Positions 52,247-61,471 of a DNA stretch of 64,000 bases are shown here, piece after piece. Both the position numbers and the translations under genes were made by a program. Source of the stretch: JANOSH01 sp031415695 (lineage in GTDB: Bacteria; Actinomycetota; Acidimicrobiia; Acidimicrobiales; Ilumatobacteraceae); assembly GCA_031415695.1 (NCBI GenBank), contig JANOSH010000061.1, positions 1-64,000 on the forward strand, written 5' to 3'. The first letter of the stretch is position 1. The number at the start of each line of letters is the position of its first letter. The notes under the pieces are model-generated. The model saw only the letters and a list, made by a program, of their open reading frames with translations. It was not told the origin of the DNA and did no database searches.

Positions 52247-53431
52247 CTAGATAGATCCGGCTGCTTTCAGCGCTTCGATGTCGTCCCATGAATAGCCCAG
52301 GTCGAGCATGATGAGCTCGGTATCTTGGCCCAACTCAGGCGCAACAGCCGACACGACCGGTGGGGTGTCGGACATGCGGATGGGGTTGCCGACCACCTTG
52401 GCCATGGCACCGCCTGGCTGCTCGACCTCGACTATGTAGTTGTTGATGAGCACCTGCGGGTCCGCGACCACGTCTTTGTAGCCGTTGACCGGCGCTACCC
52501 GCGAGCCAGCGGCGCGCAGCTTGGCCACCCAGTTGGCCGTGGTGTCGTTAGGGAACACCGTCTCGAGCACAGCAAAGACTTCCCGCCGCTCGTCGGGGGT
52601 CAGCAGGAGCGGCTGGAACCTGGGATCTTCGGCGAACTCGGGGTGCCCGATAGCTTCGTAGAAGTTTTGGCGCAGTTGCGGTGGCACCCCGACCATAGCC
52701 AGATACCCATCGGCGGTGGGAAAGATGCCATAGATAGCGGGCAGCAATGGGTGGCCGCGATTGGCGCGACGTTGCTCGCCGGTCATCAAGAACGCCGTGT
52801 ATTCCGACGCCTGCGCGTAGATCTGCCCGCCGTACAACGACACGTCGACTCGCTGTCCCCGCCCGGTACGGTGACGGGCAAATAGGGCGGCGAGAATGCC
52901 GTTGCACATGTTCTGGCTGGCAATGTGGTCGGCAATAGTGACGCCGACCGGCGTTGGTTCGCCTCCGTCGACCCCAGTGGTCGAGATGAGACCGCCGGCT
53001 GCTTGGCCTGCCATGTCGGCACCTTCACGTTCGGCATCTGGTCCAATGGGCCCGAACGCGCTGCCGGTCGCATAGACGAGGCCGGGGTTCGTGGCGGTCA
53101 GTACGTCGTACCCAAGGCCCCATGCATCCATAGTGCCGGGTTTGAAGTTACTGATAATGACATCGGCGGTATCGGCCAACTTGCGAAAAACATCTGCCCC
53201 ACCCGGTGTACGAAAGTCGACGGTGAACGATCGTTTTCCTCGGTTGCATCCGTGGAAATACGGCGGACGTGGATCGGTGAAACTGACTGGTATCCAACGG
53301 GCCTGATCGCCCACATTGGGCAGTTCGACCTTGATGACATCGGCCCCGAATTCAGCCAACATCAACGCGGCTTGCGGGCCCTGCACCAGCAGCCCGCAGT
53401 CAAGTACCCGAACGCCATCTAGCGCACCCAT
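52247..53431 (-). CDS. CaiB/BaiF CoA-transferase, subunit D (no catalytic acid)
   Basis: A 394-residue class III CoA-transferase family member with LDGVRVLDCGLLVQGPQAALMLAEFGADVIKVELP and NRGKRSFTVDF. At the catalytic position nine residues after the glycine of GQ, GQRVDVSLYG has Gly instead of the Asp of formyl-CoA transferase. It may be a non-catalytic subunit. Its start and the stop of the preceding gene overlap (TAATG), a coupling seen in heteromeric enzymes. The substrate is unknown; the adjacent synthetase suggests carboxylic-acid activation. Confidence 0.85.
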   Translation of the reverse strand: MGALDGVRVLDCGLLVQGPQAALMLAEFGADVIKVELPNVGDQARWIPVSFTDPRPPYFHGCNRGKRSFTVDFRTPGGADVFRKLADTADVIISNFKPGTMDAWGLGYDVLTATNPGLVYATGSAFGPIGPDAEREGADMAGQAAGGLISTTGVDGGEPTPVGVTIADHIASQNMCNGILAALFARHRTGRGQRVDVSLYGGQIYAQASEYTAFLMTGEQRRANRGHPLLPAIYGIFPTADGYLAMVGVPPQLRQNFYEAIGHPEFAEDPRFQPLLLTPDERREVFAVLETVFPNDTTANWVAKLRAAGSRVAPVNGYKDVVADPQVLINNYIVEVEQPGGAMAKVVGNPIRMSDTPPVVSAVAPELGQDTELIMLDLGYSWDDIEALKAAGSI

Positions 53432-54624
53432 TAGGCGATGACTCCGAGGTCTCGGAGTTTCGCGAGCGCAGCATCGTCGTAACCGTGTTCACCCAACACG
53501 GCGTCGGTACTTTCACCGAGTGAATCGACCGCCCACACGTGTTCGTGCACCGTGTCGCTCCAGCGCACGGGCGGCCGGGCTTGGCGCACAGGCCCTGCCG
53601 TCGGGTGCTCCCAGGTATGCACGATGTCGTTGTGTACGACCTGGGGGTCGACGAGCGCGGCTTCGATGTCGTTGATACGGGCCGACGGCACCTGTTCGAC
53701 CCTGAGTCGCTCGATCATAACGTCGGTTGGCAACGCTTGGAAGGCGGCGTCGAGCAGCAGCCCGAGGGCTTCGAAGTTCGCAGATGTCTGCCGGTTCTGT
53801 GGCGTGGCGAACCGGGGGTCTTCGATCCATTCCGGGTGACCGAGTGCACGGCACAAACCTTGGAATTCGGAGTCGGACGCAGCGAAATACACGAGGTGCC
53901 CGTCGAGGGTGTGCTGCACCCGGTAGACCTTGTGGATGACGGGCCCGGGCGTGACATCGGGGCCGTTGAGAGTGTGGCCCATGAACGTGTCGGGCCACAG
54001 CCAGTACATGGCCGCATCGAGCATCGGAATCACGAGATGCTGCCCAGACGCTTGACCTCGCTCGCGGGCGAACAACGCAGCGGTGATGGCCTGGGCCGCG
54101 GTCTGAGCCGTGGCTTTGTCGCAGATGAGCGTGCGAACGAGGTCGGGGAACGGAATGTCTTGGCTCATTTGGGTGGAAACAACCCCGGTTACAGCCTGGA
54201 TGATTGGGTCGTACACCCGCCATTGCGAGTACGGACCGTCGGGTCCGAATCCGCTGATGGACGTATAGATCAGCCGTGGGTTGATGGCACGTAGGTCGTC
54301 GAAGCCGATACCCATTCGGTCGACTGCACCGGGGCGAAAGTTCTGAACGAACACGTCGGCGTCGGCGACCAATTCTTTGAGCACCGCAATTCCGGCGGGC
54401 TGGCTGAGGTCGAGCGCTACTGAACGCTTGCCGCGGTTTGCTGTGGCAAACATCGACGAAATGGTCCCAACACGATAGCCGGCGACGCGGGTGAGGTCGC
54501 CTAGCCCTCTCGGTTCTACCTTGATGACATCGGCACCTTGATCGGCGAGCATTTGGCACGCAAACGGCCCAGAAATGATCGCCGACAGATCAATGACTTT
54601 AATCCCCGCTAATGGTCCAGCCAT
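53431..54624 (-). CDS. CaiB/BaiF CoA-transferase, subunit C (catalytic Asp)
   Basis: A 397-residue class III CoA-transferase: LAGIKVIDLSAIISGPFACQMLADQGADVIKVEPRG at the N-terminus, NRGKRSVALDL, YTSISGFGPDGPYS. The catalytic Asp is present as GQHLVIPMLDA. This is the most canonical of the four. It overlaps the next gene (52247-53431) by one base, so a C+D complex is likely. The substrate is unknown; the enzyme would exchange CoA between two acids. Confidence 0.85.
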   Translation of the reverse strand: MAGPLAGIKVIDLSAIISGPFACQMLADQGADVIKVEPRGLGDLTRVAGYRVGTISSMFATANRGKRSVALDLSQPAGIAVLKELVADADVFVQNFRPGAVDRMGIGFDDLRAINPRLIYTSISGFGPDGPYSQWRVYDPIIQAVTGVVSTQMSQDIPFPDLVRTLICDKATAQTAAQAITAALFARERGQASGQHLVIPMLDAAMYWLWPDTFMGHTLNGPDVTPGPVIHKVYRVQHTLDGHLVYFAASDSEFQGLCRALGHPEWIEDPRFATPQNRQTSANFEALGLLLDAAFQALPTDVMIERLRVEQVPSARINDIEAALVDPQVVHNDIVHTWEHPTAGPVRQARPPVRWSDTVHEHVWAVDSLGESTDAVLGEHGYDDAALAKLRDLGVIA

Positions 54625-54683
54625 TCAGACATCCTCCCCATGGATTGCGTCGCCAACGCTACCCGCGAACCTCGAGTCCGTGT

Positions 54684-55847
54684 TTACCCGAGTATCGCCT
54701 GGTGCTCTCCGAGAAGCGGAGCGCGGTGTCGGATCTGCCACGGGGTGCCGGTGAGTCGGTAGGGCTGGCCTGGATAGATGTATGACGTACCCAACTCGGG
54801 GTGCTCCACGAGGGTCGGCCAGCCCCGAGCTAAAAAGTGCGGATCGTCGAGCACTTCGTCGGGCGCATAAATCACACCTGCTGTGAGGCCATGCTGTTGA
54901 GCGCTCACAAAGTATTCGGCCGCAGGGATGCGTGATGCAACGAAGGCTTGGGCCTCACGGGCAGCGGACGCTATTTCAAGAATGATCGGGTCGCGCTCGA
55001 TATCGGCAGCAGTTATGACGGTGTACTCGGTTCCCATTTCGAGGAACGCCATGAGCTCGAACTCTTCGTGCAACCCAAGTTCGGTCAGCCAGTCGATGGT
55101 GGCTTGGTACTCGGCCCCTCGACGCGCCAACAGCCCAGCATTGACATACCGACCGTCGGAGCACAGGAGCTGGGTGGGTTGGCTGGGAACCGGGGAAGCA
55201 TGTCGGCCGGTTTGGCGTTGCGGGATCATGCCTGCCGCCAAGTAACCGTAGGTGCCGACTTCCGTGGTGACGTTTGCGGCGGCCAGTGCGCTGACATCGA
55301 CGTGTTGACCAACACCGGATTGCTGACGCTCGAGCAACGCTACGAGGGTGGCAATGGTGGCCCAATGACACGCCGTGTGGAACGCCTGGTTGCCGCCGCC
55401 CCGTACTGGCGGCAGCGTGTGGTCGTCGTAACCACACATATATATCGGCCCGCCTTCCGAGAGCAACGTGAGATCGGTGGCGTTGTCGGGTGCAAGGATT
55501 GACACAGTGACGAGCCCGTCGTTGTTCGATGCCCACCCGTCACGTTCGATTGGTTCCGCGGCTAGCAGGACGTCGGCCGACTCGACCAGGGACGCGAGCC
55601 GTTCACGATCGCCAATGTCAGTATGGTCGAGCACCACGCCGCGCTTCGACGTGTTGTACTGCCACCACCACAAGCTCCGCTCGGGACCGGCAACGTCGCC
55701 TAGGAATGGCCCGAACGTTCGCTGACGACTTCCGCCCGGTGGTTCCACCACAATGACATCGGCCCCGAGGTCGGCCATGAGTTTGCCGGCCCAAGCGCAG
55801 AGTTCGTGGCTTAACTCGATGACACGAACTCCGTCGAGCGGACCCAT
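54684..55847 (-). CDS. CaiB/BaiF CoA-transferase, subunit B (no catalytic acid)
   Basis: A 387-residue member: LDGVRVIELSHELCAWAGKLMADLGADVIVVEPPGG. In the catalytic segment GQHVDVSALA the Asp position is Ala. It may be the regulatory or substrate-binding subunit for the preceding gene, whose stop it overlaps (TGATG at 55845-55849). A 59-bp gap separates it from subunit C. The N-terminal half also has an unusual, less conserved GRGKR region (YNTSKRGVVLDH). Confidence 0.85.
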   Translation of the reverse strand: MGPLDGVRVIELSHELCAWAGKLMADLGADVIVVEPPGGSRQRTFGPFLGDVAGPERSLWWWQYNTSKRGVVLDHTDIGDRERLASLVESADVLLAAEPIERDGWASNNDGLVTVSILAPDNATDLTLLSEGGPIYMCGYDDHTLPPVRGGGNQAFHTACHWATIATLVALLERQQSGVGQHVDVSALAAANVTTEVGTYGYLAAGMIPQRQTGRHASPVPSQPTQLLCSDGRYVNAGLLARRGAEYQATIDWLTELGLHEEFELMAFLEMGTEYTVITAADIERDPIILEIASAAREAQAFVASRIPAAEYFVSAQQHGLTAGVIYAPDEVLDDPHFLARGWPTLVEHPELGTSYIYPGQPYRLTGTPWQIRHRAPLLGEHQAILG

Positions 55848-57142
55848 CAGATGATGCCGTCGACACGAAGCTGTTCGACGTCCGCAGCGTCGAGTCCGAG
55901 TAGCCCGATGAGAACTCGTTCGTTGTCCTCACCCAGCAGCGGGCCGCCGCGTTGGATCTGCCAGTCGCCTCGTTCGAGGTGCACCGGCAAACCGTCGACG
56001 CGGATGTCGCCATGTTTGGTGTGTCGAGCAGTTGACCAGAGTCCCCACTCGGCTGTGCGCGGGTCGTGATCGATTCGCTCGGGTGGCGTGGCCACAGGCG
56101 CAACGGCAACTCCGAGCGGACGCAAAGCAGCAACGACTTCGGCCCGACTGCGCGTTGACGTAAACGACGCAACCAGCCGATCGACCTCGTCCTCATTGCC
56201 GAAGCGATCACCCAGTGACGCTCCGAGAGTCAGAACAAGACGAGCCCACACGTCGTCGTTTTGGCAGGCGACAGCCACCCAGCGGTCGGGCTCGTTGGTG
56301 GGATAGATGCCGTGGGGAACCATGTGCGGTGCCGTATTACGGTTCGAGTTGGGTTGACGGTCACGGCGAGCGGCACGACCATTCACGGTGTAGTCCAAGA
56401 TGGCCGTACCGTGAAGCGCCGCCCCCGCCTCGGTGCAGGACATATCGACCCATTGCCCCTCGCCGCTTCGGCGTTGATGGAACACTGCCGCAAGTAGGGC
56501 CACCGCCATGAGGTACGCGCCGGTGTGATCCATATACGAGTACCCCCACCCTGCTGGTTGCTGGTCGGGCAATCCCGAGGCGAAGGTGATACCGCTCACG
56601 GCCTGTGCGATCGGACCCCACGACTTGAACGATCGGTAGGGGCCGGTCTGGCCGAACCCGCAGTTGGAGACGTACACGATGCCGGGGCGTAATTCCTGAA
56701 GCCGGTCGTAGCCGAAGCCGAGTCGCTCCATCACCCCGGCCGAAAAGTTTTCGGTGACGACGTCAGAGCGTTTGATGATTTCGGCGAGCAGCTCGCGGCC
56801 ACGTTCGGTTCGTAGGTTGAGAGTGATACCAAACTTTTCGACGTTGTGGTTGTTAAAGCCCGAGCCGCCCTCGTTCGATGTGTCGCCGTTGATAGGTGGG
56901 CCCATACTTCGCACGATGTCCCACAACCCGTGGGTGACGGGGTCTTCGATGCGGATTACCTGGGCACCGAATGTGGCCAGTATTCGAGTGGCACCCGCGC
57001 CCGCGAGTTGTCCTGAAAGGTCACATACGCGCAGATGGCCAAGCGCGCCGATATGACCTGACGGATTTCCTCCCTGCAGCACGTGGGCAGTCTGACACCC
57101 GACGAGGTAACGCACCGTATTGGGATGGGTCATCGGACTCAA
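55847..57142 (-). CDS. CaiB/BaiF CoA-transferase, subunit A (Glu at the catalytic position)
   Basis: A 431-residue member, first gene of the four. GHLRVCDLSGQLAGAGATRILATFGAQVIRIEDP is the N-terminal fold. An extra 30 residues precede it. GQWVDMSCTEAG has Glu at the catalytic position, acidic like the usual Asp. It overlaps subunit B's start by 3 bases (TGATG). ATG 57142 or the ATG three codons later may be used. A Met-Ser-Pro-Met start context is weak for a ribosome-binding site. Confidence 0.85.
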   Translation of the reverse strand: MSPMTHPNTVRYLVGCQTAHVLQGGNPSGHIGALGHLRVCDLSGQLAGAGATRILATFGAQVIRIEDPVTHGLWDIVRSMGPPINGDTSNEGGSGFNNHNVEKFGITLNLRTERGRELLAEIIKRSDVVTENFSAGVMERLGFGYDRLQELRPGIVYVSNCGFGQTGPYRSFKSWGPIAQAVSGITFASGLPDQQPAGWGYSYMDHTGAYLMAVALLAAVFHQRRSGEGQWVDMSCTEAGAALHGTAILDYTVNGRAARRDRQPNSNRNTAPHMVPHGIYPTNEPDRWVAVACQNDDVWARLVLTLGASLGDRFGNEDEVDRLVASFTSTRSRAEVVAALRPLGVAVAPVATPPERIDHDPRTAEWGLWSTARHTKHGDIRVDGLPVHLERGDWQIQRGGPLLGEDNERVLIGLLGLDAADVEQLRVDGII

Positions 57143-57252
57143 CTCATCGATTCTCGCGAAGTTCGGCCTGTCGGAGAGACCGCATTACCACCTATTGTGG
57201 AGTAGGCGTCAGTTTCGGGGGGCCGATATTGACAATTATTCAAGGGAGCGGC

Positions 57253-57951
57253 ATGAACGACGGACCATTGACCATCAAGCAAACACTTAGCGACGAGATT
57301 CCCGCCGGAAGCGGCTTTCAACTCGTAAAACGTGGCTATGACCCGGTTGAGGTTCAGGCGTTTGCCAAGGCGGTGAGCGCCGAACTCCAACGCTTGAGCG
57401 ACGAGAACCGTCGGCTTAAGGCAACCATCGCCGAGACTGAGGCCCAACCAGCGCACATCGACGAGCAGAGCGTTGCTCAATTTCTTGGCAAGGAAACGTC
57501 CCGCCTCTTGGACGTCGCTCGTACGACATCGGCCGATGTCGTCGCCCGGGCCGAGGGCAAGGCTGCAGCCATCGTCGAGGAGGCTCACAAGCGCTCCGAC
57601 ACCATCAAACAAGAGGCCCAGAATGAAGCCGCCAAGGTACGCCTCGAAGCCAAGGAAGAAGCTCGAACTGCACAGAGCACTGCCACAGGAATACGCCAAC
57701 AAACGCTCCTTGGGCTCGCAGCACGACGAGACCTTGCGAATGCTCAGCTCGAGGAACTAGCCGAGTGTCGCGACCAAGTAACCCAGCGCCTCGCCGAGGT
57801 AGGTGAAATCACGCGGGAGTTGTTAGCCAAGCTCGGCCCCATTCAGGCTGAGCGAGTCGACTTCGTCAACCTCGACATCGACCTCGACGACAACGAACTG
57901 GTCATGGACTCCAAAGCAGTGCTGAAACTCACCTCCAACGGCAAGGTGTAA
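57253..57951 (+). CDS. DivIVA-domain coiled-coil protein
   Basis: A 232-residue protein. Residues 20-50 have the DivIVA motif FQLVKRGYDPVEVQAFAKAVSAELQRL. A long coiled coil rich in Ala, Glu and Lys follows (about 50-200), ending in an acidic tail DLDDNELVMDSK. DivIVA-like proteins organise polar growth or septation, but many actinobacterial paralogues are simply coiled-coil proteins. ATG 57253 has a GGGAG ribosome-binding site. It is 2 bp from the following lipoprotein gene, which is unusual. Confidence 0.7.
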   Translation: MNDGPLTIKQTLSDEIPAGSGFQLVKRGYDPVEVQAFAKAVSAELQRLSDENRRLKATIAETEAQPAHIDEQSVAQFLGKETSRLLDVARTTSADVVARAEGKAAAIVEEAHKRSDTIKQEAQNEAAKVRLEAKEEARTAQSTATGIRQQTLLGLAARRDLANAQLEELAECRDQVTQRLAEVGEITRELLAKLGPIQAERVDFVNLDIDLDDNELVMDSKAVLKLTSNGKV

Positions 57952-57953
57952 CG

Positions 57954-59159
57954 GTGCGACACACTCGGTACGCAGTCGTTGCGTTTTTCGCACTCGCTGC
58001 GTGTTCGGGCAGCACCAGTACGGCGACGACAACTGCCGTGGGATCGTTACCTACTACTACCGCCACCACCGCTGGCGGCGCATCGGCATCGACCGCCGCC
58101 GCGGGGGCCACCCCAACTGCTGGCCTTGCACTTCGCGGGTTATGCCCTGACCCGGTGGTACTCCAGACTGACTGGAATCCCGAGGCCGAACACGGCGGTT
58201 TCTACCAACTGCTCGGCAAGGACTTCAAGATCGACACCGCAGCCAAGACGGTTCGCGGTCCATTGATGTCGGGTGGCCAGCCGACCGGCGTCGACGTAGA
58301 GATCCGGGCAGGAGGGCCAGCCATCGGGTTCCAGCCGGTTCCTGAAACGATGTATCGCAAACCCGACATCTTCCTTGGCTATGTCAGCACTGACGACGCT
58401 GTCGAATACGCGCAGATAGCTCCGACCTTGTCGGTGATGGCACCGTTCGAGAAGGGCCCCCAGATGGTGATGTGGGATCCAGCGACGTACCCGAACGTGA
58501 AAACCGTTGCCGACCTTAAAGCAGCCAAGGCACCTATCCGCTTCTTTGGTAGCGAGCCGTACATGGCGTATCTCGTCGACAAAGAGATTGTCAGCCCCGA
58601 TCAGCTCGACGCGTCGTATGACGGTTCACCCAAGGTATTCACGGCCGAAAAGGGGCGTATCGCTCAACAGGGGTTCGCCTCGTCCGAACCGTTCTTTTAC
58701 GCCAATGAACTGCCGGCCTGGGCTAAGCCTGTGAAGTATCAACTCATACACGACACAGGCTGGCAGCCCTATCCGCAATCACTGGCGGCACGCCCCGAAG
58801 TAGTCAAGGCACTGCCGAATTGCTTGCGGCTGCTGGTGCCGATGTTGCAACGAGCACAAGTCGAGTTTGTGAAGAACCCAGCAGCTGCCAATGCGCTCAT
58901 TCTCCAGCTCGTCAAGGCGTACGACAACGGCTGGCAGTACAGCCCGGGGATCGCCGAGTACTCGGTCAAGACCCAGCTAGAACTTGGTCTCGTCAGCAAT
59001 GGAACCGACAAGACCCTTGGTGATTTCGACCTCGCTCGGGTGAAGTCGTTCATTGCTTCGGCCAGCCCGGTGTTGGCTAAATCCAAGCCGCTCCCGGCGG
59101 GTCTCACGGCCGAGCAACTGGTCACCAACGAGTTCATCGACAAGTCAATCGGCCTCTAG
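57954..59159 (+). CDS. NMT1/THI5-like ABC substrate-binding lipoprotein
   Basis: A 401-residue exported lipoprotein: leader MRHTRYAVVAFFALAAC with lipobox LAAC, a Thr/Ala-rich linker (18-55), then a periplasmic-binding-protein fold of the NMT1 type: VVLQTDWNPEAEHGGFYQLLG, VDVEIRAGG and LSVMAPFEKGPQMVMWDP. It probably binds a nitrogenous or sulfonate substrate for an ABC importer, but no permease or ATPase gene is here. GTG 57954 is 2 bp past the DivIVA-like stop, so translation is coupled. Confidence 0.8.
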   Translation: MRHTRYAVVAFFALAACSGSTSTATTTAVGSLPTTTATTAGGASASTAAAGATPTAGLALRGLCPDPVVLQTDWNPEAEHGGFYQLLGKDFKIDTAAKTVRGPLMSGGQPTGVDVEIRAGGPAIGFQPVPETMYRKPDIFLGYVSTDDAVEYAQIAPTLSVMAPFEKGPQMVMWDPATYPNVKTVADLKAAKAPIRFFGSEPYMAYLVDKEIVSPDQLDASYDGSPKVFTAEKGRIAQQGFASSEPFFYANELPAWAKPVKYQLIHDTGWQPYPQSLAARPEVVKALPNCLRLLVPMLQRAQVEFVKNPAAANALILQLVKAYDNGWQYSPGIAEYSVKTQLELGLVSNGTDKTLGDFDLARVKSFIASASPVLAKSKPLPAGLTAEQLVTNEFIDKSIGL

Positions 59160-59217
59160 CAGGCCCGCCATGTCCACCAGGCCCGCCATGTCCACCATGT
59201 CCACCATGTCCACCAAC
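59160..59217. repeat. Tandem CCATGTCCA-type repeats
   Basis: After the lipoprotein stop come two copies of CAGGCCCGCCATGTCCA, then further CCATGTCCA units in a 9-bp register up to 59217. On the minus strand they would read as Gly-Gly-His repeats. Their origin is probably slippage of a short repeat; no gene uses them on either strand with confidence. Confidence 0.65.
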
Positions 59218-59218
59218 T

Positions 59219-59282
59219 GAACACGTTCTCGCCCGGCTGCGGCGTCGGTTTTCGTTACCAAACTGGTAGCGAGATCGTGTTC
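59219..59282. terminator. Long imperfect inverted repeat after the lipoprotein gene
   Basis: GAACACGTTCTCGC (59219-59232) pairs with GCGAGATCGTGTTC (59269-59282) with one mismatch, and the loop contains a nested TACCA-AAC-TGGTA (59256-59268). It follows the tandem repeats and precedes a Uma2 gene. A terminator or a small structured RNA are both possible. Confidence 0.5.
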
Positions 59283-59377
59283 TAGCGGTTAGGTCCAAAG
59301 CGAGCCAACTCCTGGTGGTCGTCAACATTGCGCCATGAGTGACCCCGACGACGTGCGATCAACGGTAGGATTTTCTC

Positions 59378-59929
59378 GTGTCGGCTGTTCCCATTCCGGA
59401 GCCCTTGATTGAAAGGGATGAGTTCGAGCGGATGCAAGCGGTTGCGGCCGATGGGGTGCGGTTAGAGCGGATGGAAGGTTACGTGTACACCATGGCGGGC
59501 GCTGGGCTCGCTCATGAACTTGTGATTGCCCGGCTCATTTTCGCCCTCACGCCCCCGTCACGAAACGCTGGGTGCGTGGTTGTTGGCTCGAACCGACGGT
59601 TGGCAATCGGGGTTGGCAACGACTTCCTCCCCGATGTATCGGTGTACTGCGATCCGACTGACGACGACGATTACGCAGGGCTTAGGCCGTGCCTCGTGGT
59701 CGAGGTGCTCTCGCGATCCACTGCGGTCGATGATCTCAGCCTGAAGCTGCCAAGGTACAAACTGGTGCCATCACTCGAGGCAATTCTGTTCGTCAACCCG
59801 GCGCCGCTCTACGCCGAGCTGTTCACCAGGTTGGGCGACGACTGGCACAAGCAACACTTCACCGCCGCCGACGACAACCTCGTGCTGCCCTGCCCGCCGG
59901 CGACCGTCCGGCTCGGCGACTTGGCCTGA
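59378..59929 (+). CDS. Uma2-family (PD-(D/E)XK) nuclease-like protein
   Basis: A 183-residue protein with the Uma2/DUF820 restriction-endonuclease-like fold. Active-site residues: Asp86 in FLPDVSVY, Glu109 in CLVVEVLSRST, Lys123 and Tyr127 in LKLPRYKLV. The C-terminal helix and final strands match the family length. Uma2 proteins are often found in multicopy in some bacteria, and the substrate is unclear. The start is GTG 59378. It has no partner in this window. Confidence 0.8.
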   Translation: MSAVPIPEPLIERDEFERMQAVAADGVRLERMEGYVYTMAGAGLAHELVIARLIFALTPPSRNAGCVVVGSNRRLAIGVGNDFLPDVSVYCDPTDDDDYAGLRPCLVVEVLSRSTAVDDLSLKLPRYKLVPSLEAILFVNPAPLYAELFTRLGDDWHKQHFTAADDNLVLPCPPATVRLGDLA

Positions 59930-60158
59930 CCCGATCACGCTTCCAGTTTCTTCACCGCGACAACGATCATGGCCGATGCCAGCAGCGCCGGGCATGACAG
60001 CTTAGACCATAGTGGTGGAACGCAGACACTTTGGTGTCGGTCCCGGCTCAGTCAGTGCCACCGGAATCACCGCACCCGACGAACGCGTCCAACCCATCTG
60101 CGCCATCGTCGTTGTCGAGGCCCACGACGTCATCATCCTCCAATGTGTTGCCGCTCGA

Positions 60159-61400
60159 TCAGTTCCATATCGTCGAGATGGGCAGGGCATGTATCCGGTT
60201 ATCGAGTTTGAAGGGCCGACGGCCGGTGTGGAAAACGATGCCGCAGACAAACTGCTCACCGAGCTTATCGCGAAGCCACTCCAGGTGTTTCGACTCTGCT
60301 CGATCCGGAGCCGACCCAGCTTTCACTTCGATAGCGACAACGCGCCCATCAGGTGCCTCGAGGATCAGATCGACTTCGTGTGTGCCGCTTTCTTGTCGGA
60401 GGTGGCACATGGTGACGCCGGGAAGGCAGACTTCTAGTTCTGCTCTAAGTTGCGCCACCACGAAGGTGTCGGCAATACGGCCCAAGAGGTCAGCGCTTCG
60501 AAGCACAGCGCGGGAGTCGACGCCGACGAGTGGACCGACGAATGAAGGATCGACAAGATATCGCTTCGAGGTCCGCGTCAGCCTGTTGAGACGGTTGCTC
60601 GACCAAGCCGGAATCTGTTCGGTGACAAACAAACCTTCGAGCAGCGTGTCGTACGCTGTTGCGGTACGCCGGTCGATGCGGGCCGCATCATGAAGTGTCT
60701 TGTGTTCGACGACGCCTGCAGTGTTCGCCGCGATAGCCGATAGGTAGAGCCGTAAAAGGCGGGGGTCGCGCCGGTCGCCGAGGTCCATAACGTCTCGAAG
60801 AGTGACCTGATCGAGATAGGCCGCAAGCCGACGCTGCCGGAAACGATCGCTTGTGCCGAGGGCGACAACGGGCAGCATGCCGCGAAGCGCCCGCTCCACG
60901 TAACCGCGTAAGTCCGGTGGCTCCGTCGGCGCGACAATGTCGCCGATCCCGCCCGAGAACAGAGTGTCTATGATCGATGGCGACGCAGTAGCACCCGCGA
61001 TTTCTCGTTCGGTGATTCCCCACATTTTGACCTTGAGCACCCGTCCGGTCATGGCCCAGCCGGCCGGACCCAAGTCGGCCGACGCCGAACCGGTCAGCAG
61101 GAACCGCGACGGACGATCATCTTGATCGACCGCCCGTTTTACTGCGCCCAGAACCTCGGGTACAAACTGCCATTCGTCGATGAGTACCGGCTCGTCTTCG
61201 CGTGACACTGCAACCGCCAAGTCGACATCGGCGCGCGCTGCGGCTGCTTCGTCGGCCCGGTCGAGGCGAAGTGTCGACGCACAGACCTGCCCGGCAGAAG
61301 TCGTCTTTCCGCATGCCCTCGGTCCGGCAACGAGCACAGCCGGCACCTCGGCTAGCAAGTCCCGAAGGACTTCATCAATCAATCGAGGCAGATAGGACAC
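60159..61400 (-). CDS. DUF4143-domain AAA ATPase
   Basis: A 413-residue ATPase. P-loop VLVAGPRACGKTTS at residues 22-35, Walker B EPVLIDEWQFVPEVL near 75, then RFLLTGSAS (sensor), a helical middle domain, and a C-terminal DUF4143 nuclease-like domain with GTHEVDLILEAPDGRVVAIEVKAGS. Typical length is 400-430. Family function is unclear. The start GTG 61400 is chosen because GGAGAA lies at the right distance upstream; an upstream in-frame codon at 61439 has no such site. It is often found in mobile or variable regions. Confidence 0.8.
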   Translation of the reverse strand: MSYLPRLIDEVLRDLLAEVPAVLVAGPRACGKTTSAGQVCASTLRLDRADEAAAARADVDLAVAVSREDEPVLIDEWQFVPEVLGAVKRAVDQDDRPSRFLLTGSASADLGPAGWAMTGRVLKVKMWGITEREIAGATASPSIIDTLFSGGIGDIVAPTEPPDLRGYVERALRGMLPVVALGTSDRFRQRRLAAYLDQVTLRDVMDLGDRRDPRLLRLYLSAIAANTAGVVEHKTLHDAARIDRRTATAYDTLLEGLFVTEQIPAWSSNRLNRLTRTSKRYLVDPSFVGPLVGVDSRAVLRSADLLGRIADTFVVAQLRAELEVCLPGVTMCHLRQESGTHEVDLILEAPDGRVVAIEVKAGSAPDRAESKHLEWLRDKLGEQFVCGIVFHTGRRPFKLDNRIHALPISTIWN

Positions 61401-61471
61401 GGTTCTCCATCGGGATTCGCCTAGTTGGAAACCTACCACGATGTCGCTTTCACAGCTATCCGGATGACGGT

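Noticed and set aside
60002..60259. Frames in front of the DUF4143 gene on both strands
   Set aside because: They overlap the 3' end of the ATPase gene and have no family pattern.
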